A stretch of DNA of 64,000 nt from an uncultured Bellilinea sp. Its GTDB lineage: Bacteria > Chloroflexota > Anaerolineae > Anaerolineales > Anaerolineaceae. Below the pieces are notes generated by a model. That model was not told the origin of the DNA, did not search any database, and saw only the letters and a list, made by a program, of their open reading frames with translations. Positions 33,525 through 43,461 of this stretch are shown piece by piece. Position numbers and translations under genes: made by a program. Numbering within the stretch: position 1 is the first letter of the stretch; the number at the start of each line of letters is the position of its first letter. The stretch spans positions 62,001 through 126,000 of the forward strand of contig CALHYE010000002.1 in the NCBI GenBank assembly GCA_938040735.1, written 5' to 3'.

Positions 33525-34889
33525 ATGGAACTTGGATTTCTTTTGGGTTCAATCGTAAAAATTGTTGGAATTCTGGCTTATTTGTACGGTTTATTGTGGG
33601 TGCTGGCACGTCCAAACCGCTGGGTTAAGATTATTGGGGTTTTAGCGGCCTTTGGGGTAGTGCAACTGGCCTTGACGGATTGGGGCGGCTTTCAGCTCTT
33701 AACCAATTTCGATAGCGGTTTGCTGTTTCAGGCTTGTGCGATGACGATGGTTGCCCTTGGTTTGAATTTGATTTACGGTTTCAACGGGCAATTCAGCCTT
33801 GGGCAATGGGGTTTTTATGGAATTGGAGCTTATACCGCGGCGGATATTACGTACCGGTGGGTGAACGGAGATGCGAGAGGTCTGTTAGTCGTAGGATTTG
33901 GGACAATTCTGGGCGGACTAGCGCTCATTTATATTGGACGCTGGTTGAAACGCTTTCGGGGTGTGCCGGTGCTTTCGTCTTTCACGCTTTATCTGATTGG
34001 CGCTATTCTGGCGGCAACAGTGGCGGTTTACATTGGTAACGCCCTCAATCCTATGCTTGAGCCGTTACTTGGCACCAACCTGAATCCGGGCGTTCTCAAT
34101 TCTCCGTTTGCCTTGCAAATAGTTTTCTTCCTCGCGGTTGTGTTTGCCGGTATCTTTGCGGCGGAAGTCAGTTTCCTGTTCGGTCTGCCCGTCTTGACGT
34201 TGGGATCGGATTACTTTGGGATTGCGACCCTGGGTTTTACGATTGTGGTCAATGTGTTGATGATCAACTCGGATACCATTCTGCCTTTCCCCGAAATGAA
34301 AGGCGGGCGCGGCATGGTGGGTATTCCGAAATTGACCACATGGTTCTGGGCGTTTTTCTTTATGATGGCTGTGATCATTATTATGCGGAATTTAATCCAA
34401 TCCAGTACGGGACGGGCGATCATCTCCGTTCGGGAAGATGAGGTTGCAGCCAAGGCGATGGGAATTGATGTGGCCGGTTCCAAATTATTAGCATTTGTGG
34501 TGGGCAGTTTCTTCGCCGGGATCGGCGGGGCGGTGTATGCCCACTTCATCGGTTTTCTCAGCCCAGGGACTTTTGGCTTTTTACAAAGTTTCAATCCATT
34601 AATCATCGTGGTGTTTGGCGGGTTGGGCAGCATGACCGGTACAATTGCAGCATCCTTTGGCTGGATCTTTTTCCTGGAAGGGTTGCTACGGGTATTGCTC
34701 AGCCAAATGGGTACCGAAGCGCCTACCTGGCGGTTTGTCTTGTATCCCATCACATTGTTGCTATTAATGCTGATTCGCCCGCAGGGTTTGCTGGGGAATA
34801 TTGAGTGGGGATTTTTGAAACATAAGGATGTACTACCGCGAGAAATCTCTGTGGTTGAGAAACCCGAAGTAGCGGCCAGTGAAGCCTGA
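33525..34889 (+). CDS. livM: Branched-chain amino-acid ABC transporter permease
   Basis: A 454-aa LivM-type permease, longer than the usual 320-420 aa because of extra N-terminal helices. GLNLIYGFNGQFSLGQWGFYGIGAYTAA and the cytoplasmic loop VREDEVAAKAMGIDVAGSKLLAFVVGSFFAGIGGAVYAH identify it, ending GLLGNIEWGFLKH. SD AAGGAGAG; 12 bp after livH. Confidence 0.93.
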   Translation: MELGFLLGSIVKIVGILAYLYGLLWVLARPNRWVKIIGVLAAFGVVQLALTDWGGFQLLTNFDSGLLFQACAMTMVALGLNLIYGFNGQFSLGQWGFYGIGAYTAADITYRWVNGDARGLLVVGFGTILGGLALIYIGRWLKRFRGVPVLSSFTLYLIGAILAATVAVYIGNALNPMLEPLLGTNLNPGVLNSPFALQIVFFLAVVFAGIFAAEVSFLFGLPVLTLGSDYFGIATLGFTIVVNVLMINSDTILPFPEMKGGRGMVGIPKLTTWFWAFFFMMAVIIIMRNLIQSSTGRAIISVREDEVAAKAMGIDVAGSKLLAFVVGSFFAGIGGAVYAHFIGFLSPGTFGFLQSFNPLIIVVFGGLGSMTGTIAASFGWIFFLEGLLRVLLSQMGTEAPTWRFVLYPITLLLLMLIRPQGLLGNIEWGFLKHKDVLPREISVVEKPEVAASEA

Positions 34890-34899
34890 GGAGACTTTG

Positions 34900-35691
34900 A
34901 TGATGACCAGCATTTCAACAATCCTCGAAATCAGCGATCTAACCAAATTCTTTGGCGGTTTGGGGGCGGTGCGGAATTTTGACCTGACCCTAAGAAAAGG
35001 CGATTTGAACGGATTAATCGGCCCGAACGGCGCTGGAAAAACCACGGTTTTTAATCTGATCACCGGTATTTACGAACCGACCGCCGGTGATATTATCTTC
35101 AACAATTCTTCAATTGTCGGATTAGAGCCGTTTGAAATTACCCGCTTGGGAATTGCGCGAACTTTTCAAAACATCCGCTTGTTTTCTAACCTGACCGTTC
35201 TAGATAATGTGCGAATCGCCTATCACCCGCATTCCAAATACGGCATGGCGGATGGCATCCTTCATAACCGCAAGTTTGAAGTTAATGAAAAAGAATTGAC
35301 CGAAAAGGCACAGGAATTTCTGGCAATTTTTGGTTTGGAAAACCTGCAAAACGAAATTGCCAAAAATTTGCCTTACGGCCAACAACGACGGGTTGAAATT
35401 GCCCGAGCATTGGCGTGTGAACCGCAGTTATTACTGCTGGATGAACCGGCAGCCGGGATGAACCCGCGCGAAATTCTGGAATTGATGGATTTGATTCACT
35501 TTATTCATGACCGGTTTGACCTGACCATTCTGCTGATCGAACATCAAATGCGGGTGGTGATGGGAATCTGCAAATTTATCACGGTGATGGACTTTGGTCA
35601 GGTGATTGCGCGCGGTACGCCCAAGGAGATTCAGGAAAACGAACGGGTGATTGAGGCTTATCTGGGAAAAGGAGCCGTTCATGCTGCTTGA
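34900..35691 (+). CDS. livG: Branched-chain amino-acid ABC transporter ATP-binding protein
   Basis: A 263-aa ATPase: Walker A GPNGAGKTT, signature YGQQRRVEIARAL (a LivG-type variant of LSGGQ), Walker B LLLLDEPAAGMNP and the H-loop LIEHQMRVVM. ATG 34900 with GAGGAG is chosen; the ORF track uses GTG 34879 inside livM. The fixed RNIRLFSNLTVLDNV region matches LivG. Overlaps livF by 11 bp. Confidence 0.95.
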   Translation: MMTSISTILEISDLTKFFGGLGAVRNFDLTLRKGDLNGLIGPNGAGKTTVFNLITGIYEPTAGDIIFNNSSIVGLEPFEITRLGIARTFQNIRLFSNLTVLDNVRIAYHPHSKYGMADGILHNRKFEVNEKELTEKAQEFLAIFGLENLQNEIAKNLPYGQQRRVEIARALACEPQLLLLDEPAAGMNPREILELMDLIHFIHDRFDLTILLIEHQMRVVMGICKFITVMDFGQVIARGTPKEIQENERVIEAYLGKGAVHAA

Positions 35692-36388
35692 AGTTGAAGA
35701 TCTCAATGTCTATTACGGTGCGATTCATGCCCTGCAAGGGGTGTCTTTTCACGTGGAAGAAGGCGAAATTGTGACCCTGATCGGTGCCAACGGCGCAGGT
35801 AAGTCCACCACCTTGCGTACCATCTCCGGTTTACTGCGTTCGCGTACGGGTCATATTAAATTCAAGGGTCAGGATATTTCAATGATGCCGGCGGATCAAA
35901 TTGTACGGCTGGGCATCAGTCATGTGCCGGAAGGACGCAAGATATTTGCACCCTTGACCGTGAAAGAAAATTTATTGATGGGCGCTTACACCCGGAAAGA
36001 TCCCAATGAGATTGAACGTTCCATGCAACGCGTGTTTGCCAGTTTCCCGCGCTTGAAAGAACGCTTAAATCAGTTGGGAGGTACCCTTTCAGGCGGTGAA
36101 CAACAAATGCTGGCAACCGGGCGTGGATTGATGAGCCGTCCAACTTTGTTGATGATGGACGAACCTTCGATGGGGCTCAGTCCCATTTTGGTTGAAGAAA
36201 TCTTTAACATTATCAAGGACATTAACTCGCAAGGAACCAGCATTCTTTTGGTTGAGCAAAACGCCCAAATGGCGCTTTCGATATCCCATCGAGCGTATGT
36301 GCTGGAAACCGGGCGGATTGTTCTTTCGGGAACCGCAAAAGAAATTGCTGAGAATCCGCGGGTGAAAGAAGCCTATTTAGGCGTGTAG
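35681..36388 (+). CDS. livF: Branched-chain amino-acid ABC transporter ATP-binding protein
   Basis: A 235-aa ATPase: Walker A GANGAGKST, signature LSGGEQQMLATGRGLM, Walker B LLMMDEPSMGLSP, H-loop LVEQNAQMAL. SHVPEGRKIFAPLTVKENL is the LivF Q-loop region. ATG 35681 follows AAGGAG; the ORF-track start is 30 nt earlier. Last gene of the operon; its stop is 6 bp from the 3' end of the antisense-oriented RNase P RNA. Confidence 0.95.
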   Translation: MLLEVEDLNVYYGAIHALQGVSFHVEEGEIVTLIGANGAGKSTTLRTISGLLRSRTGHIKFKGQDISMMPADQIVRLGISHVPEGRKIFAPLTVKENLLMGAYTRKDPNEIERSMQRVFASFPRLKERLNQLGGTLSGGEQQMLATGRGLMSRPTLLMMDEPSMGLSPILVEEIFNIIKDINSQGTSILLVEQNAQMALSISHRAYVLETGRIVLSGTAKEIAENPRVKEAYLGV

Positions 36389-36394
36389 GCCAGT

Positions 36395-36782
36395 TACCGG
36401 GCTGGCCTGTAAGCCGCATTCTGTCCATCCGCAGGGTATCCCGAATGGGACGGCTGCGGGTGGGGTGATCATCTCTCTGGACCGGCTGTTACCAGACGGT
36501 TCTATGCAGCCTACCCGGAACTCAAACGGGACGAGCAGCCCCTCGTTCCTGCTTGGCTTTGCTCCCGGCGGGGGTTGCCTGGCAGCCGCATTACTGCGGA
36601 CTCCGGTGGTCTCTTACACCACCTTTTCACCCTTGCTGCCTGAAACAGGCAGCGGTCTGTTTCTGTGGCCCGATCCAGCAGGTTACCCCGCTCCGGGTGT
36701 TACCCGGCGCCGTGCTCTGTGGAGTGCGGACTTTCCTCAGCAGCCGGAACCTGCTGCTGCGATCACCCGGCCAGCCCGGTTA
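36395..36782 (-). ncRNA. rnpB: RNase P RNA (bacterial class A)
   Basis: The reverse strand carries the universal segments GAGGAAAGTCCGCACTCC near the 5' end and ACAGAATGCGGCTTACAGGCC near the 3' end; P1 is CCGGGCTGGCC with GGCCAGCCCGG. P4 halves and the GGTAA/CAGAA elements are in the normal order, and length (about 388 nt) fits class A. It processes the 5' ends of pre-tRNAs. ORFs across it (36465, 36553) are spurious. Confidence 0.96.
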
Positions 36783-36787
36783 AGTAA

Positions 36788-36816
36788 AATATACCCTAAG
36801 AAAACCTAAACGTAAA
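36788..36816 (-). promoter_or_regulatory. rnpB promoter
   Basis: Minus strand TTTACG (36816-36811), 17-bp spacer, TATATT (36793-36788), 6 nt from the mature 5' end. Confidence 0.65.
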
Positions 36817-36817
36817 G

Positions 36818-36823
36818 TATAAT
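36818..36823 (+). promoter_or_regulatory. tpiA -10 box
   Basis: Perfect TATAAT directly beside the rnpB -35 on the opposite strand, so the two promoters overlap back to back. No good -35 (CCTAAG at 17 bp). Confidence 0.5.
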
Positions 36824-36855
36824 CTACTCAAGCCATAATTTTTTTGGAGGGAACT

Positions 36856-37614
36856 ATGCGTACACCTTTGATTGCTGGTAACTGGAAAATGAACAAGACC
36901 GTAGAACAGGCACGGGCACTGGTAGCCGAAATGCTGCCCGGTCTACAAGCCGTTTCATCGGTAGAGCGGGTGCTTTGCCCGCCTTTTACTGCTCTGATGC
37001 CCGTTTCAGCCATGCTGGTGGGGACGGAAATTGGATTGGGCGCGCAAAATATGCATTGGGAGGCACAGGGAGCCTTCACCGGTGAGATTTCACCGGGGAT
37101 GGTCAAGGAATTTTGCCAGTACGTTATTATTGGGCATTCCGAACGACGCACCTATTTTGGAGAAACGGATCAGACGGTCAATAAAAAAGTCCATGCTGCG
37201 TTGGCAAACCATTTAATTCCCATTGTTTGTGTAGGAGAAACGCTGGAAGAAAACGAAGCCGGTAGAACTGCAGAAGTGGTTGCCCGTCAGGTTTGTGATG
37301 GGTTGAAGGACGTGCCCAAAGATCAGGCAGCAAGGCTGGTGATTGCATATGAACCGGTTTGGGCGATTGGCACCGGCAGGGCAGCCAGCGGCGAGGTGGC
37401 TAATCGTGTGCTGTCCGAAATCATCCGCCCGGCGCTGGCGGGACTGTTCGATACTCCCACAGCCCAGCACATTCGGATTTTGTACGGCGGGTCAGTAACG
37501 GCGGCAAACGCGCAAGAATTTTTCGGTCAACCCGAAATTGACGGCGCGCTGGTGGGGGGTGCCAGTCTCAAAGCGTCAGAATTTGTCAATATTGTGGTTG
37601 CCGCAGCAAAGTGA
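36856..37614 (+). CDS. tpiA: Triosephosphate isomerase
   Basis: A 252-aa glycolytic TIM barrel. Catalytic residues: Asn/Lys in AGNWKMNKT, His in IIGHSERR, Glu in VIAYEPVWAIGTG (followed by flexible loop 6) and the phosphate site LYGGSVTAANA. ATG 36856 with GGAGGG is used; ORF-track ATG 36844 overlaps the SD. Its stop overlaps a GTG that begins the next gene. Confidence 0.96.
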   Translation: MRTPLIAGNWKMNKTVEQARALVAEMLPGLQAVSSVERVLCPPFTALMPVSAMLVGTEIGLGAQNMHWEAQGAFTGEISPGMVKEFCQYVIIGHSERRTYFGETDQTVNKKVHAALANHLIPIVCVGETLEENEAGRTAEVVARQVCDGLKDVPKDQAARLVIAYEPVWAIGTGRAASGEVANRVLSEIIRPALAGLFDTPTAQHIRILYGGSVTAANAQEFFGQPEIDGALVGGASLKASEFVNIVVAAAK

Positions 37615-38363
37615 GTTGGCTTCAACCGTATAGCGGGCCTATATTTTTTGTCTTGAGCCTGCTGGTTTATCTCGCGGTGCAGCGCAGGCTGCACCGCGAG
37701 ATTCAGGGAGTCTTTCTCCTTTTGACGCGCAGTCCGGCATTGGCTTTGGGATTGTTTGCGTTGGTCTTCTTCCCCGGTGTGTTGATGCATGAAACCAGTC
37801 ATTGGATTACGGCAAAACTGGTGGGTGTCCGCACCGGCAAATTTTCGCTCCTGCCTCAATTGCAGCCAGATGGAACTTTGCGATTGGGATATGTCGAAGC
37901 AGCCCCAGCAGATATCTTTCGGGAGACTTTAATTGGAGCAGCCCCTTTTGTGAGCGGTACACTGGTTGTTGGCTGGATTGCAATCTCCCCATTGAGGGTA
38001 TTATCCTTGGGGCAAATTGAATCCGCGCCTGGTTTGTGGGGGGCTCTGGCAGAAATGGTTAACTTGCCAGATTTCTGGCTTTGGTTTTATCTGGCATTTA
38101 CGATTAGCTCCACAATGCTGCCTTCAGCCTCGGATCGCCGCGCATGGCTGCCCGTCCTGTTGATCGTTGGTTTGATTGGGTTGATTTTTATCCTATCCGG
38201 CGCAGGCGATTGGCTGCTGTTTTTGGTTGAGCCCATTAATCGCATCTTTAGCTCGATTGGGTTAGTTTTTGTGTTTTCGCTGCTCCTGCATGTAGGTTTA
38301 ATTCTGCCTTTCTGGCTCTTGCGCAAATTGCTCAGTAAGATAACGGGCTTGGAGGTAATTTGA
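37611..38363 (+). CDS. M50-like membrane protein with HETSH motif
   Basis: A 250-aa protein with about six helices, starting GTG in a GTGA overlap with tpiA. The second helix ends FFPGVLMHETSHWITAKLVGVRTG: an HExxH zinc motif at a membrane boundary, as in site-2 proteases. The usual second M50 motif (NxxPxxPLDG) is not seen; its place is taken by SSTMLPSASDRRAW, whose Asp could be a third ligand. Could be an intramembrane protease or an inactive relative. Tight coupling to tpiA is not explained by function. Confidence 0.7.
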   Translation: MSWLQPYSGPIFFVLSLLVYLAVQRRLHREIQGVFLLLTRSPALALGLFALVFFPGVLMHETSHWITAKLVGVRTGKFSLLPQLQPDGTLRLGYVEAAPADIFRETLIGAAPFVSGTLVVGWIAISPLRVLSLGQIESAPGLWGALAEMVNLPDFWLWFYLAFTISSTMLPSASDRRAWLPVLLIVGLIGLIFILSGAGDWLLFLVEPINRIFSSIGLVFVFSLLLHVGLILPFWLLRKLLSKITGLEVI

Positions 38364-38451
38364 CAAACATCATCCACTTAAAGGACTAAGGTTAGGTGAA
38401 AAACCGTTTTATTTGGGTTAGAATGTTGGATAAATTAAGGAGAATGCCCAC

Positions 38452-39441
38452 GTGCTGACCGACCTATTTGGCAGGCAAATTACCTACTTGCGCATCTCGG
38501 TTACCGACCGCTGCAATTTCCGCTGTGTGTATTGTATGCCGCCGCAAGGTGTGCCGCACGTTCCCCACGAACGGATCATGCGTTATGAGGAAATAGCGGC
38601 ATTTGTTCAAGTGGCCGCCCGGCAGGGCATTCGCAAAGTGCGGATTACCGGCGGTGAACCGTTGGTTCGGGCTGATTTACCCCGATTGGTAGAGATGATT
38701 TCCGACATTGAGGAAATTGAGGACATCAGTTTGACCACCAACGGCATTTTGCTCGAAAAATATGCCGGCGCGCTTGCTCAAGCAGGCTTAAGCCGGGTCA
38801 ATGTCAGCCTGGATACGCTGAATCCGAAAAAATTTGCCCGAATTTCCCGCGGAGGAGATCTGAATAAAGTCTTAAGAGGCATTGAGGCGGCGGAAATCCA
38901 TGGTTTAACGCCAATCAAAATCAATTCCGTGATCATGCGAGGGATCAACGATGACGAATTGGCTGATCTGGCAAAATTGACGTTGAATCACCCATGGAAT
39001 TTACGTTTTATTGAATTGATGCCAATCGAAAATCAGCAGCCGTGGGGAGAGGGTTTTCCGCCGCCGGAAGATATATTTATGCCTGTCAGTGAGGTAATGG
39101 CCTTATTGCGGCCTTTGGGATTACACCCGGTTGAATTGCCCGGCGACTCAGGGCCGGCGCTTCCTTATCGGCTGGATGGCGGGATTGGGACGGTGGGGTT
39201 TATTTCGCCTTTGACAGAACAGCATTTTTGTCAGCGCTGCAACCGTATCCGCCTGACGGCGGATGGCAACTTACGCCCGTGCCTGATGAGCGACCTGGAG
39301 ATTCCGGTACTGCCGGCTTTACGAGATGGCGAACCGGTCCTGCCTTTATTGATCGAAGCCGTCCATAAAAAACCAATTTCTCATCAATTGGACGGCCACA
39401 TCGTCCCAAGTGGTCGTTGTATGATTCAAATTGGAGGTTAA
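38452..39441 (+). CDS. moaA: GTP 3',8-cyclase (molybdenum cofactor biosynthesis)
   Basis: A 329-aa radical-SAM enzyme making the first molybdopterin intermediate from GTP. The N-terminal cluster is TDRCNFRCVYCMPP (CxxxCxxC), the C-terminal cluster CQRCNRIRLTADGNLRPC, and the protein ends with the essential GG. RITGGEPLVR and LTTNG are SAM-binding. GTG start with AAGGAG 9-10 nt upstream and TAGAAT further up. No other moa genes are adjacent. Confidence 0.95.
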   Translation: MLTDLFGRQITYLRISVTDRCNFRCVYCMPPQGVPHVPHERIMRYEEIAAFVQVAARQGIRKVRITGGEPLVRADLPRLVEMISDIEEIEDISLTTNGILLEKYAGALAQAGLSRVNVSLDTLNPKKFARISRGGDLNKVLRGIEAAEIHGLTPIKINSVIMRGINDDELADLAKLTLNHPWNLRFIELMPIENQQPWGEGFPPPEDIFMPVSEVMALLRPLGLHPVELPGDSGPALPYRLDGGIGTVGFISPLTEQHFCQRCNRIRLTADGNLRPCLMSDLEIPVLPALRDGEPVLPLLIEAVHKKPISHQLDGHIVPSGRCMIQIGG

Positions 39442-39444
39442 GAA

Positions 39445-40071
39445 TCATCCCGTTCCAAATTGGCGGTCGCCGGCGTCTCCCAGACCGGGGACGATGTAGC
39501 CAATCTCGTTCAGGTGATCATCCACAGCCGCCAGATGGATGGGAACATCGGGGTGGTGTTGCTGCATGTTTTGAATCCCCTCCGGCGCGCCAATTAAGCC
39601 GACGAATTTGATGCGCTTAACCCCCCATTGTTTGAGAATATCCACGGTTGCAACCGCTGAACCACCGGTCGCAAGCATTGGATCGAGGATCAGGCATACC
39701 GAAACCCGCGGCTCGGTTGGCAGTTTGTTGTAATACTGAACCGGTTTGAGGGTCTTTTCATCGCGATAGATGCCAATATGCCAGACCTCGGCGGAAGGCA
39801 TCATTTCCCAGATTCCTTCAACCATTCCCAAACCAGCACGGAGGATGGGTACCAATCCAATCTTCTCTAACAACTCAGCCCCTGGGGCAGTGCCTAAGGG
39901 GGTTTGTACCCGCACAGGCTGAATTTGCAAATCGGCGGTGGCTTCGTAAGCAAGCAGGATGGTGATTTCCCGCACCAACTCACGGAACTTTTTGGGTTCC
40001 GTTTGAGTTGAGCGGAGTTTTGCCAGTTTATGGGCAACCAGCGGGTGTTGGGAAACGAGAACCTGAGTCAT
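39445..40071 (-). CDS. upp: Uracil phosphoribosyltransferase
   Basis: A 208-aa enzyme forming UMP from uracil and [40 protein letters not shown] (PRPP loop) and the uracil-binding [17 protein letters not shown] tail are characteristic. ATG 40071 has AAGGAG upstream; the longer ORF-track start runs into the promoter. Convergent with moaA (3 bp between stops), divergent from ruvB. Salvage partner of udk. Confidence 0.96.
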   Translation of the reverse strand: MTQVLVSQHPLVAHKLAKLRSTQTEPKKFRELVREITILLAYEATADLQIQPVRVQTPLGTAPGAELLEKIGLVPILRAGLGMVEGIWEMMPSAEVWHIGIYRDEKTLKPVQYYNKLPTEPRVSVCLILDPMLATGGSAVATVDILKQWGVKRIKFVGLIGAPEGIQNMQQHHPDVPIHLAAVDDHLNEIGYIVPGLGDAGDRQFGTG

Positions 40072-40098
40072 ATCTGCTCCTTGGAGAAGATTTTTCCC

Positions 40099-40136
40099 AT
40101 TATAAACCCATTCCACGAAACGAAAGAGGGTATAAT
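40099..40136. promoter_or_regulatory. Divergent upp / ruvB -10 boxes
   Basis: Minus strand TATAAT (complement of 40099-40104) for upp, 28 nt from its ATG with an SD between. Plus strand TATAAT (40131-40136) for ruvB, only 7 nt from its ATG. -35 boxes are weak. Confidence 0.6.
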
Positions 40137-40143
40137 CGTTGCC

Positions 40144-41190
40144 ATGAGCGATTCATCAAGCCGTTTGGTGCAACCCGATGCGCGGCCGGACGACCGGCTG
40201 GATCAGGCTTTGCGTCCCCGTCATTTAAATGAAGTGATCGGTCAGGATCAGGTTAAAGAAAACCTTTCTATCCTGATCAGCGCTGCCCGAAAGCGGAACG
40301 AACCCCTTGATCACGTTCTTTTTTACGGCCCGCCCGGATTGGGTAAAACCACATTCGCCCACGTGCTGGCCAACGAGATGGGGGTCAATATCAAGATTAC
40401 AGCCGGGCCGGCGGTCGAGCGCGCCGGAGATCTGGCTGCCATCCTTACCAACCTGCACGCCGGAGATATTTTGTTTATTGATGAAATTCACCGGTTGGGC
40501 AAAACGGTTGAAGAAGTGCTTTACCCTGCAATGGAGGATTTTGCATTAGATATTGTGATCGGCAAGGGACCATCGGCGCGCTCGATCCGCTTGAAATTAC
40601 CCCGTTTCTCGGTGATTGGTGCAACGACGCGGCTGGCGCTGGTCAGCGCACCGCTGCGCGCCCGCTTTGGGGCTGTTTATCGGCTGGATTATTACGATTT
40701 GCAGCCGATGAGCATCATTGTCCAACGGGCAGCCCAAATTTTGAAGGTGCCGGCCGACCCTGAAGGTATCGAAGAAATTGCCCGACGGGCGAGAGGAACG
40801 CCGCGGGTGGCTTTACGGCTGTTACGGCGCGTGCGTGATTTTGCGCAGGTTCGGGCAGATGGCGCAATTAGCCGTGAGGTGGCCCGAGAAGCCTTAAATT
40901 TGCTCAATGTGGATCCGCTGGGTCTGGATGATGTAGACCGCCGCGTCTTAAGCACGGTGATTGAAAAATACGGGGGCGGGCCGGTTGGCTTGAACACGAT
41001 TGCCGCTTCAATCGGAGAAGAACCGGACACCATTATGGATGTGGTAGAACCGTACTTACTCCAGTTGGGCTTTTTAGACCGCACGCCGCAGGGAAGAGTG
41101 GCGACTCGTTTGGCTTACGAGCATTTAGGGATTGCCTTTCCGAGCGAGCAGCGCCAACCCACCTTATTCGACGCTTCAACCTCGGAGTAA
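40144..41190 (+). CDS. ruvB: Holliday junction branch-migration helicase RuvB
   Basis: A 348-aa AAA+ motor. Walker [10 protein letters not shown], Walker [10 protein letters not shown], sensor 1 IGATTR, and the winged-helix C-terminus ([32 protein letters not shown]) are all standard. ATG 40144 is preferred; the ORF track extends through the promoter into upp. With no SD and the -10 seven bases away the mRNA is probably leaderless. Followed at once by queA, a common bacterial pairing. Confidence 0.96.
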   Translation: MSDSSSRLVQPDARPDDRLDQALRPRHLNEVIGQDQVKENLSILISAARKRNEPLDHVLFYGPPGLGKTTFAHVLANEMGVNIKITAGPAVERAGDLAAILTNLHAGDILFIDEIHRLGKTVEEVLYPAMEDFALDIVIGKGPSARSIRLKLPRFSVIGATTRLALVSAPLRARFGAVYRLDYYDLQPMSIIVQRAAQILKVPADPEGIEEIARRARGTPRVALRLLRRVRDFAQVRADGAISREVAREALNLLNVDPLGLDDVDRRVLSTVIEKYGGGPVGLNTIAASIGEEPDTIMDVVEPYLLQLGFLDRTPQGRVATRLAYEHLGIAFPSEQRQPTLFDASTSE

Positions 41191-41191
41191 C

Positions 41192-42235
41192 TTGACTGAA
41201 AAACAACAATGCCCCATGCGCACTAGCGATTTTGATTATTACCTTCCGCCGGAACGAATTGCACAACATCCCATTGAGCCGCGCCATAATGCCCGTCTGC
41301 TTGTGTTTAACCGAAAATCGGGAGAGATGGCGCACCGTCTCTTTTACGACCTGCCGGAGTATTTGCATGCCGGAGATGTGCTGGTCATCAACCAGACACG
41401 GGTGATTCCGGCACGGATTTTTGGGTTCAAGCCAAGCGGTGGAAAGGTTGAAATTCTTTTATTGAAGCGCGAAAGCGATAAGGTTTGGGAAGCGCTGGTT
41501 GGCGGCAAAAAAGTTCGTGAAGGTACAACAATTCAATTGGTAGACGGGCCTTACGCTTATGTTGAAGAAGCATTAAACGGGGCGCGCCGTCTGATTCGTT
41601 TTGAAACGGAAATTGAACCTTATCTAGAAAAACAAGGCCAAATGCCGCTACCGCCGTATATCCATGAAGTGTTAGAAAATCCGGAACGCTATCAAACGGT
41701 ATTTGCGCGGCATTCCGGTTCAGCAGCAGCCCCCACTGCCGGCCTGCACTTCACGCCTGAGTTAATCCAAATTCTGGAACAAAAAGGCATTCTTTTCGCG
41801 CGGCTTACCCTGCATGTTGGTCTGGATACTTTTGCTCCTGTCAACGAGGAAGACCCACACCAGCACACCATACACAGCGAATGGTGTGAATTGGACGAAG
41901 AAACCGCTCGTCTCATCAATTCGGCTCGAGCGAAAGGCGGGCGAATTATTGCGGTGGGGACAACATCCGTGCGGACACTGGAAACTGCAGCGATGAACGC
42001 ACAAAGCGGGCAGGTGGTTGCGCCTTTCACCGGCAATACGCGATTATACATCTTACCGGGTTTTACTTTCAGGGCGGTGGATGCGATGATAACCAATTTT
42101 CACCTGCCGCGTTCTACATTGCTTATGCTGGTTTCGGCATTTGCGGGCAGAGAACAGATCTTAAGAATTTATGAAGAAGCCATCCGACGGGAGTATCGGT
42201 TTTACTCCTTCGGGGATGCGATGTTGATTTTATAA
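41192..42235 (+). CDS. queA: tRNA preQ1 ribosyltransferase-isomerase
   Basis: Transfers and rearranges the ribose of SAM onto preQ1 in tRNA to form epoxyqueuosine. [62 protein letters not shown] and [17 protein letters not shown] are family-specific. Two starts are possible: TTG 41192 with GGAG from the ruvB end 4 nt before, or ATG 41216 without SD; the former is used. The gene is coupled to ruvB. Confidence 0.94.
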   Translation: MTEKQQCPMRTSDFDYYLPPERIAQHPIEPRHNARLLVFNRKSGEMAHRLFYDLPEYLHAGDVLVINQTRVIPARIFGFKPSGGKVEILLLKRESDKVWEALVGGKKVREGTTIQLVDGPYAYVEEALNGARRLIRFETEIEPYLEKQGQMPLPPYIHEVLENPERYQTVFARHSGSAAAPTAGLHFTPELIQILEQKGILFARLTLHVGLDTFAPVNEEDPHQHTIHSEWCELDEETARLINSARAKGGRIIAVGTTSVRTLETAAMNAQSGQVVAPFTGNTRLYILPGFTFRAVDAMITNFHLPRSTLLMLVSAFAGREQILRIYEEAIRREYRFYSFGDAMLIL

Positions 42236-42251
42236 CCCAAAAGGAGCGATC

Positions 42252-42773
42252 ATGACCAAAAAGAATTTGCAATGGGCTCAACCTCCGGCGATGCAGATTG
42301 ATCCCCAAAAACGCTACACGGCAACGTTCGTTACGGAGAAGGGGGAGATTGTCGTCCGCCTTCATGCGGATAAAGCGCCAAAAACGGTGAACAACTTTGT
42401 TTTCCTTGCCCGTCAGGGTTTTTATGACGATACGATCTTTCATCGTGTCATTGATGAATTCATGGCGCAGGGCGGCGATCCTACAGGTAGCGGCAGGGGT
42501 GGGCCGGGTTATCGCTTTGAGGATGAGTTTCATCCCGACTTGAAGCATGATAAACCCGGCGTTCTCTCCATGGCTAATGCCGGCCCCAATACCAACGGTT
42601 CTCAATTTTTCATTACTCATGTGCCGACCCCGTGGCTGGACAACCGCCATGCGGTATTTGGAGAGGTAATTGCTGGCATGGATGTGCTGCTGGCTATTCC
42701 TGCCCGTGATCCGATGAAAGTCAACAGCCCGGCGGTGCGTTTGAAAACCGTAACGATTAGCGAAGAGGATTGA
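42252..42773 (+). CDS. Cyclophilin-type peptidyl-prolyl cis-trans isomerase
   Basis: A 173-aa cytoplasmic cyclophilin. Active-site segments: [51 protein letters not shown] and [19 protein letters not shown]. The N-terminal [30 protein letters not shown] is the usual first strand. No signal peptide. SD AAGGAG; 16 bp after queA and 7 bp before the UDG gene. Confidence 0.95.
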   Translation: MTKKNLQWAQPPAMQIDPQKRYTATFVTEKGEIVVRLHADKAPKTVNNFVFLARQGFYDDTIFHRVIDEFMAQGGDPTGSGRGGPGYRFEDEFHPDLKHDKPGVLSMANAGPNTNGSQFFITHVPTPWLDNRHAVFGEVIAGMDVLLAIPARDPMKVNSPAVRLKTVTISEED

Positions 42774-42780
42774 GTCTTTC

Positions 42781-43461
42781 TTGACTGCGCAACGAGTTTT
42801 ATGGGAGCGGTTGAATCGTGAAATCATTGGCTGCCAGCGCTGCCCGCGGTTGGTGGAGTGGCGCGAGCAAGTGGCGCGGGAGCGCCGGCGTGCCTTTGCG
42901 GATTGGGAATACTGGGGTAAGCCGGTTCCGGGTTTTGGAGATATCGAAGCCCGGGTCTTGATTGTTGGTTTGGCGCCGGGCGCTCACGGTTCAAATCGTA
43001 CCGGCAGGATGTTTACGGGCGACTCATCCGGTGATTTCCTTTACAGAGCCTTACATGAAGCCGGTTTCGCCAGCCAGCCCACTGCAACCCATTCGGAGGA
43101 TGGCCTGGATTTGCAAGATATTTTCATCACAGCGGTTTGCCGCTGCGCCCCACCAGATAATCGCCCTCTCAGGGAGGAAATTCTCAATTGCCAGCCATAC
43201 ATGGTAGAGGAATTACGTTTGCTCAATCGCCTGGAGGGAATCGTTGCGTTGGGCCGGATTGCTTTTGAGCGGGTTCAAAGAATCCTGCGGCCGGATCATC
43301 CACTGCTGCCGTTTCGGCATGGCGCATTTTACAAGCCAGCGGATCATTTTCCGTGGTTGCTGGCTTCTTACCACCCCAGCCGGCAGAATACTCAAACCGG
43401 CCGGCTCACCGCAGAAATGTTTGCGGGCATCTGGCAGCGGGTGAGGGATGAACTCGGTTAA
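42781..43461 (+). CDS. Uracil-DNA glycosylase, family 5 (UdgB-like)
   Basis: A 226-aa iron-sulphur UDG. Motif 1 is GLAPGAHGSNRTGRMFTGD, motif 2 SYHPSRQNTQTGRLT; family 5 enzymes lack the polar catalytic residue in motif 1, as here. Cysteines at CQRC near the N-terminus, and at VCRC and ILNC, are the expected 4Fe-4S ligands. Removes uracil, hypoxanthine and similar bases from DNA. TTG start at 42781. The stop overlaps the convergent methyltransferase by 4 bp. Confidence 0.9.
   Translation: MTAQRVLWERLNREIIGCQRCPRLVEWREQVARERRRAFADWEYWGKPVPGFGDIEARVLIVGLAPGAHGSNRTGRMFTGDSSGDFLYRALHEAGFASQPTATHSEDGLDLQDIFITAVCRCAPPDNRPLREEILNCQPYMVEELRLLNRLEGIVALGRIAFERVQRILRPDHPLLPFRHGAFYKPADHFPWLLASYHPSRQNTQTGRLTAEMFAGIWQRVRDELG

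Noticed and set aside
34211-34921. 236-aa ORF antisense to livM
   Set aside because: Shadow of livM; the translated sequence is rich in N, K, P and T without domain signal.
36465-36809. ORFs over 36465-36809 and 36553-36783
   Set aside because: They lie wholly within the RNase P RNA, whose conserved segments are explicit.
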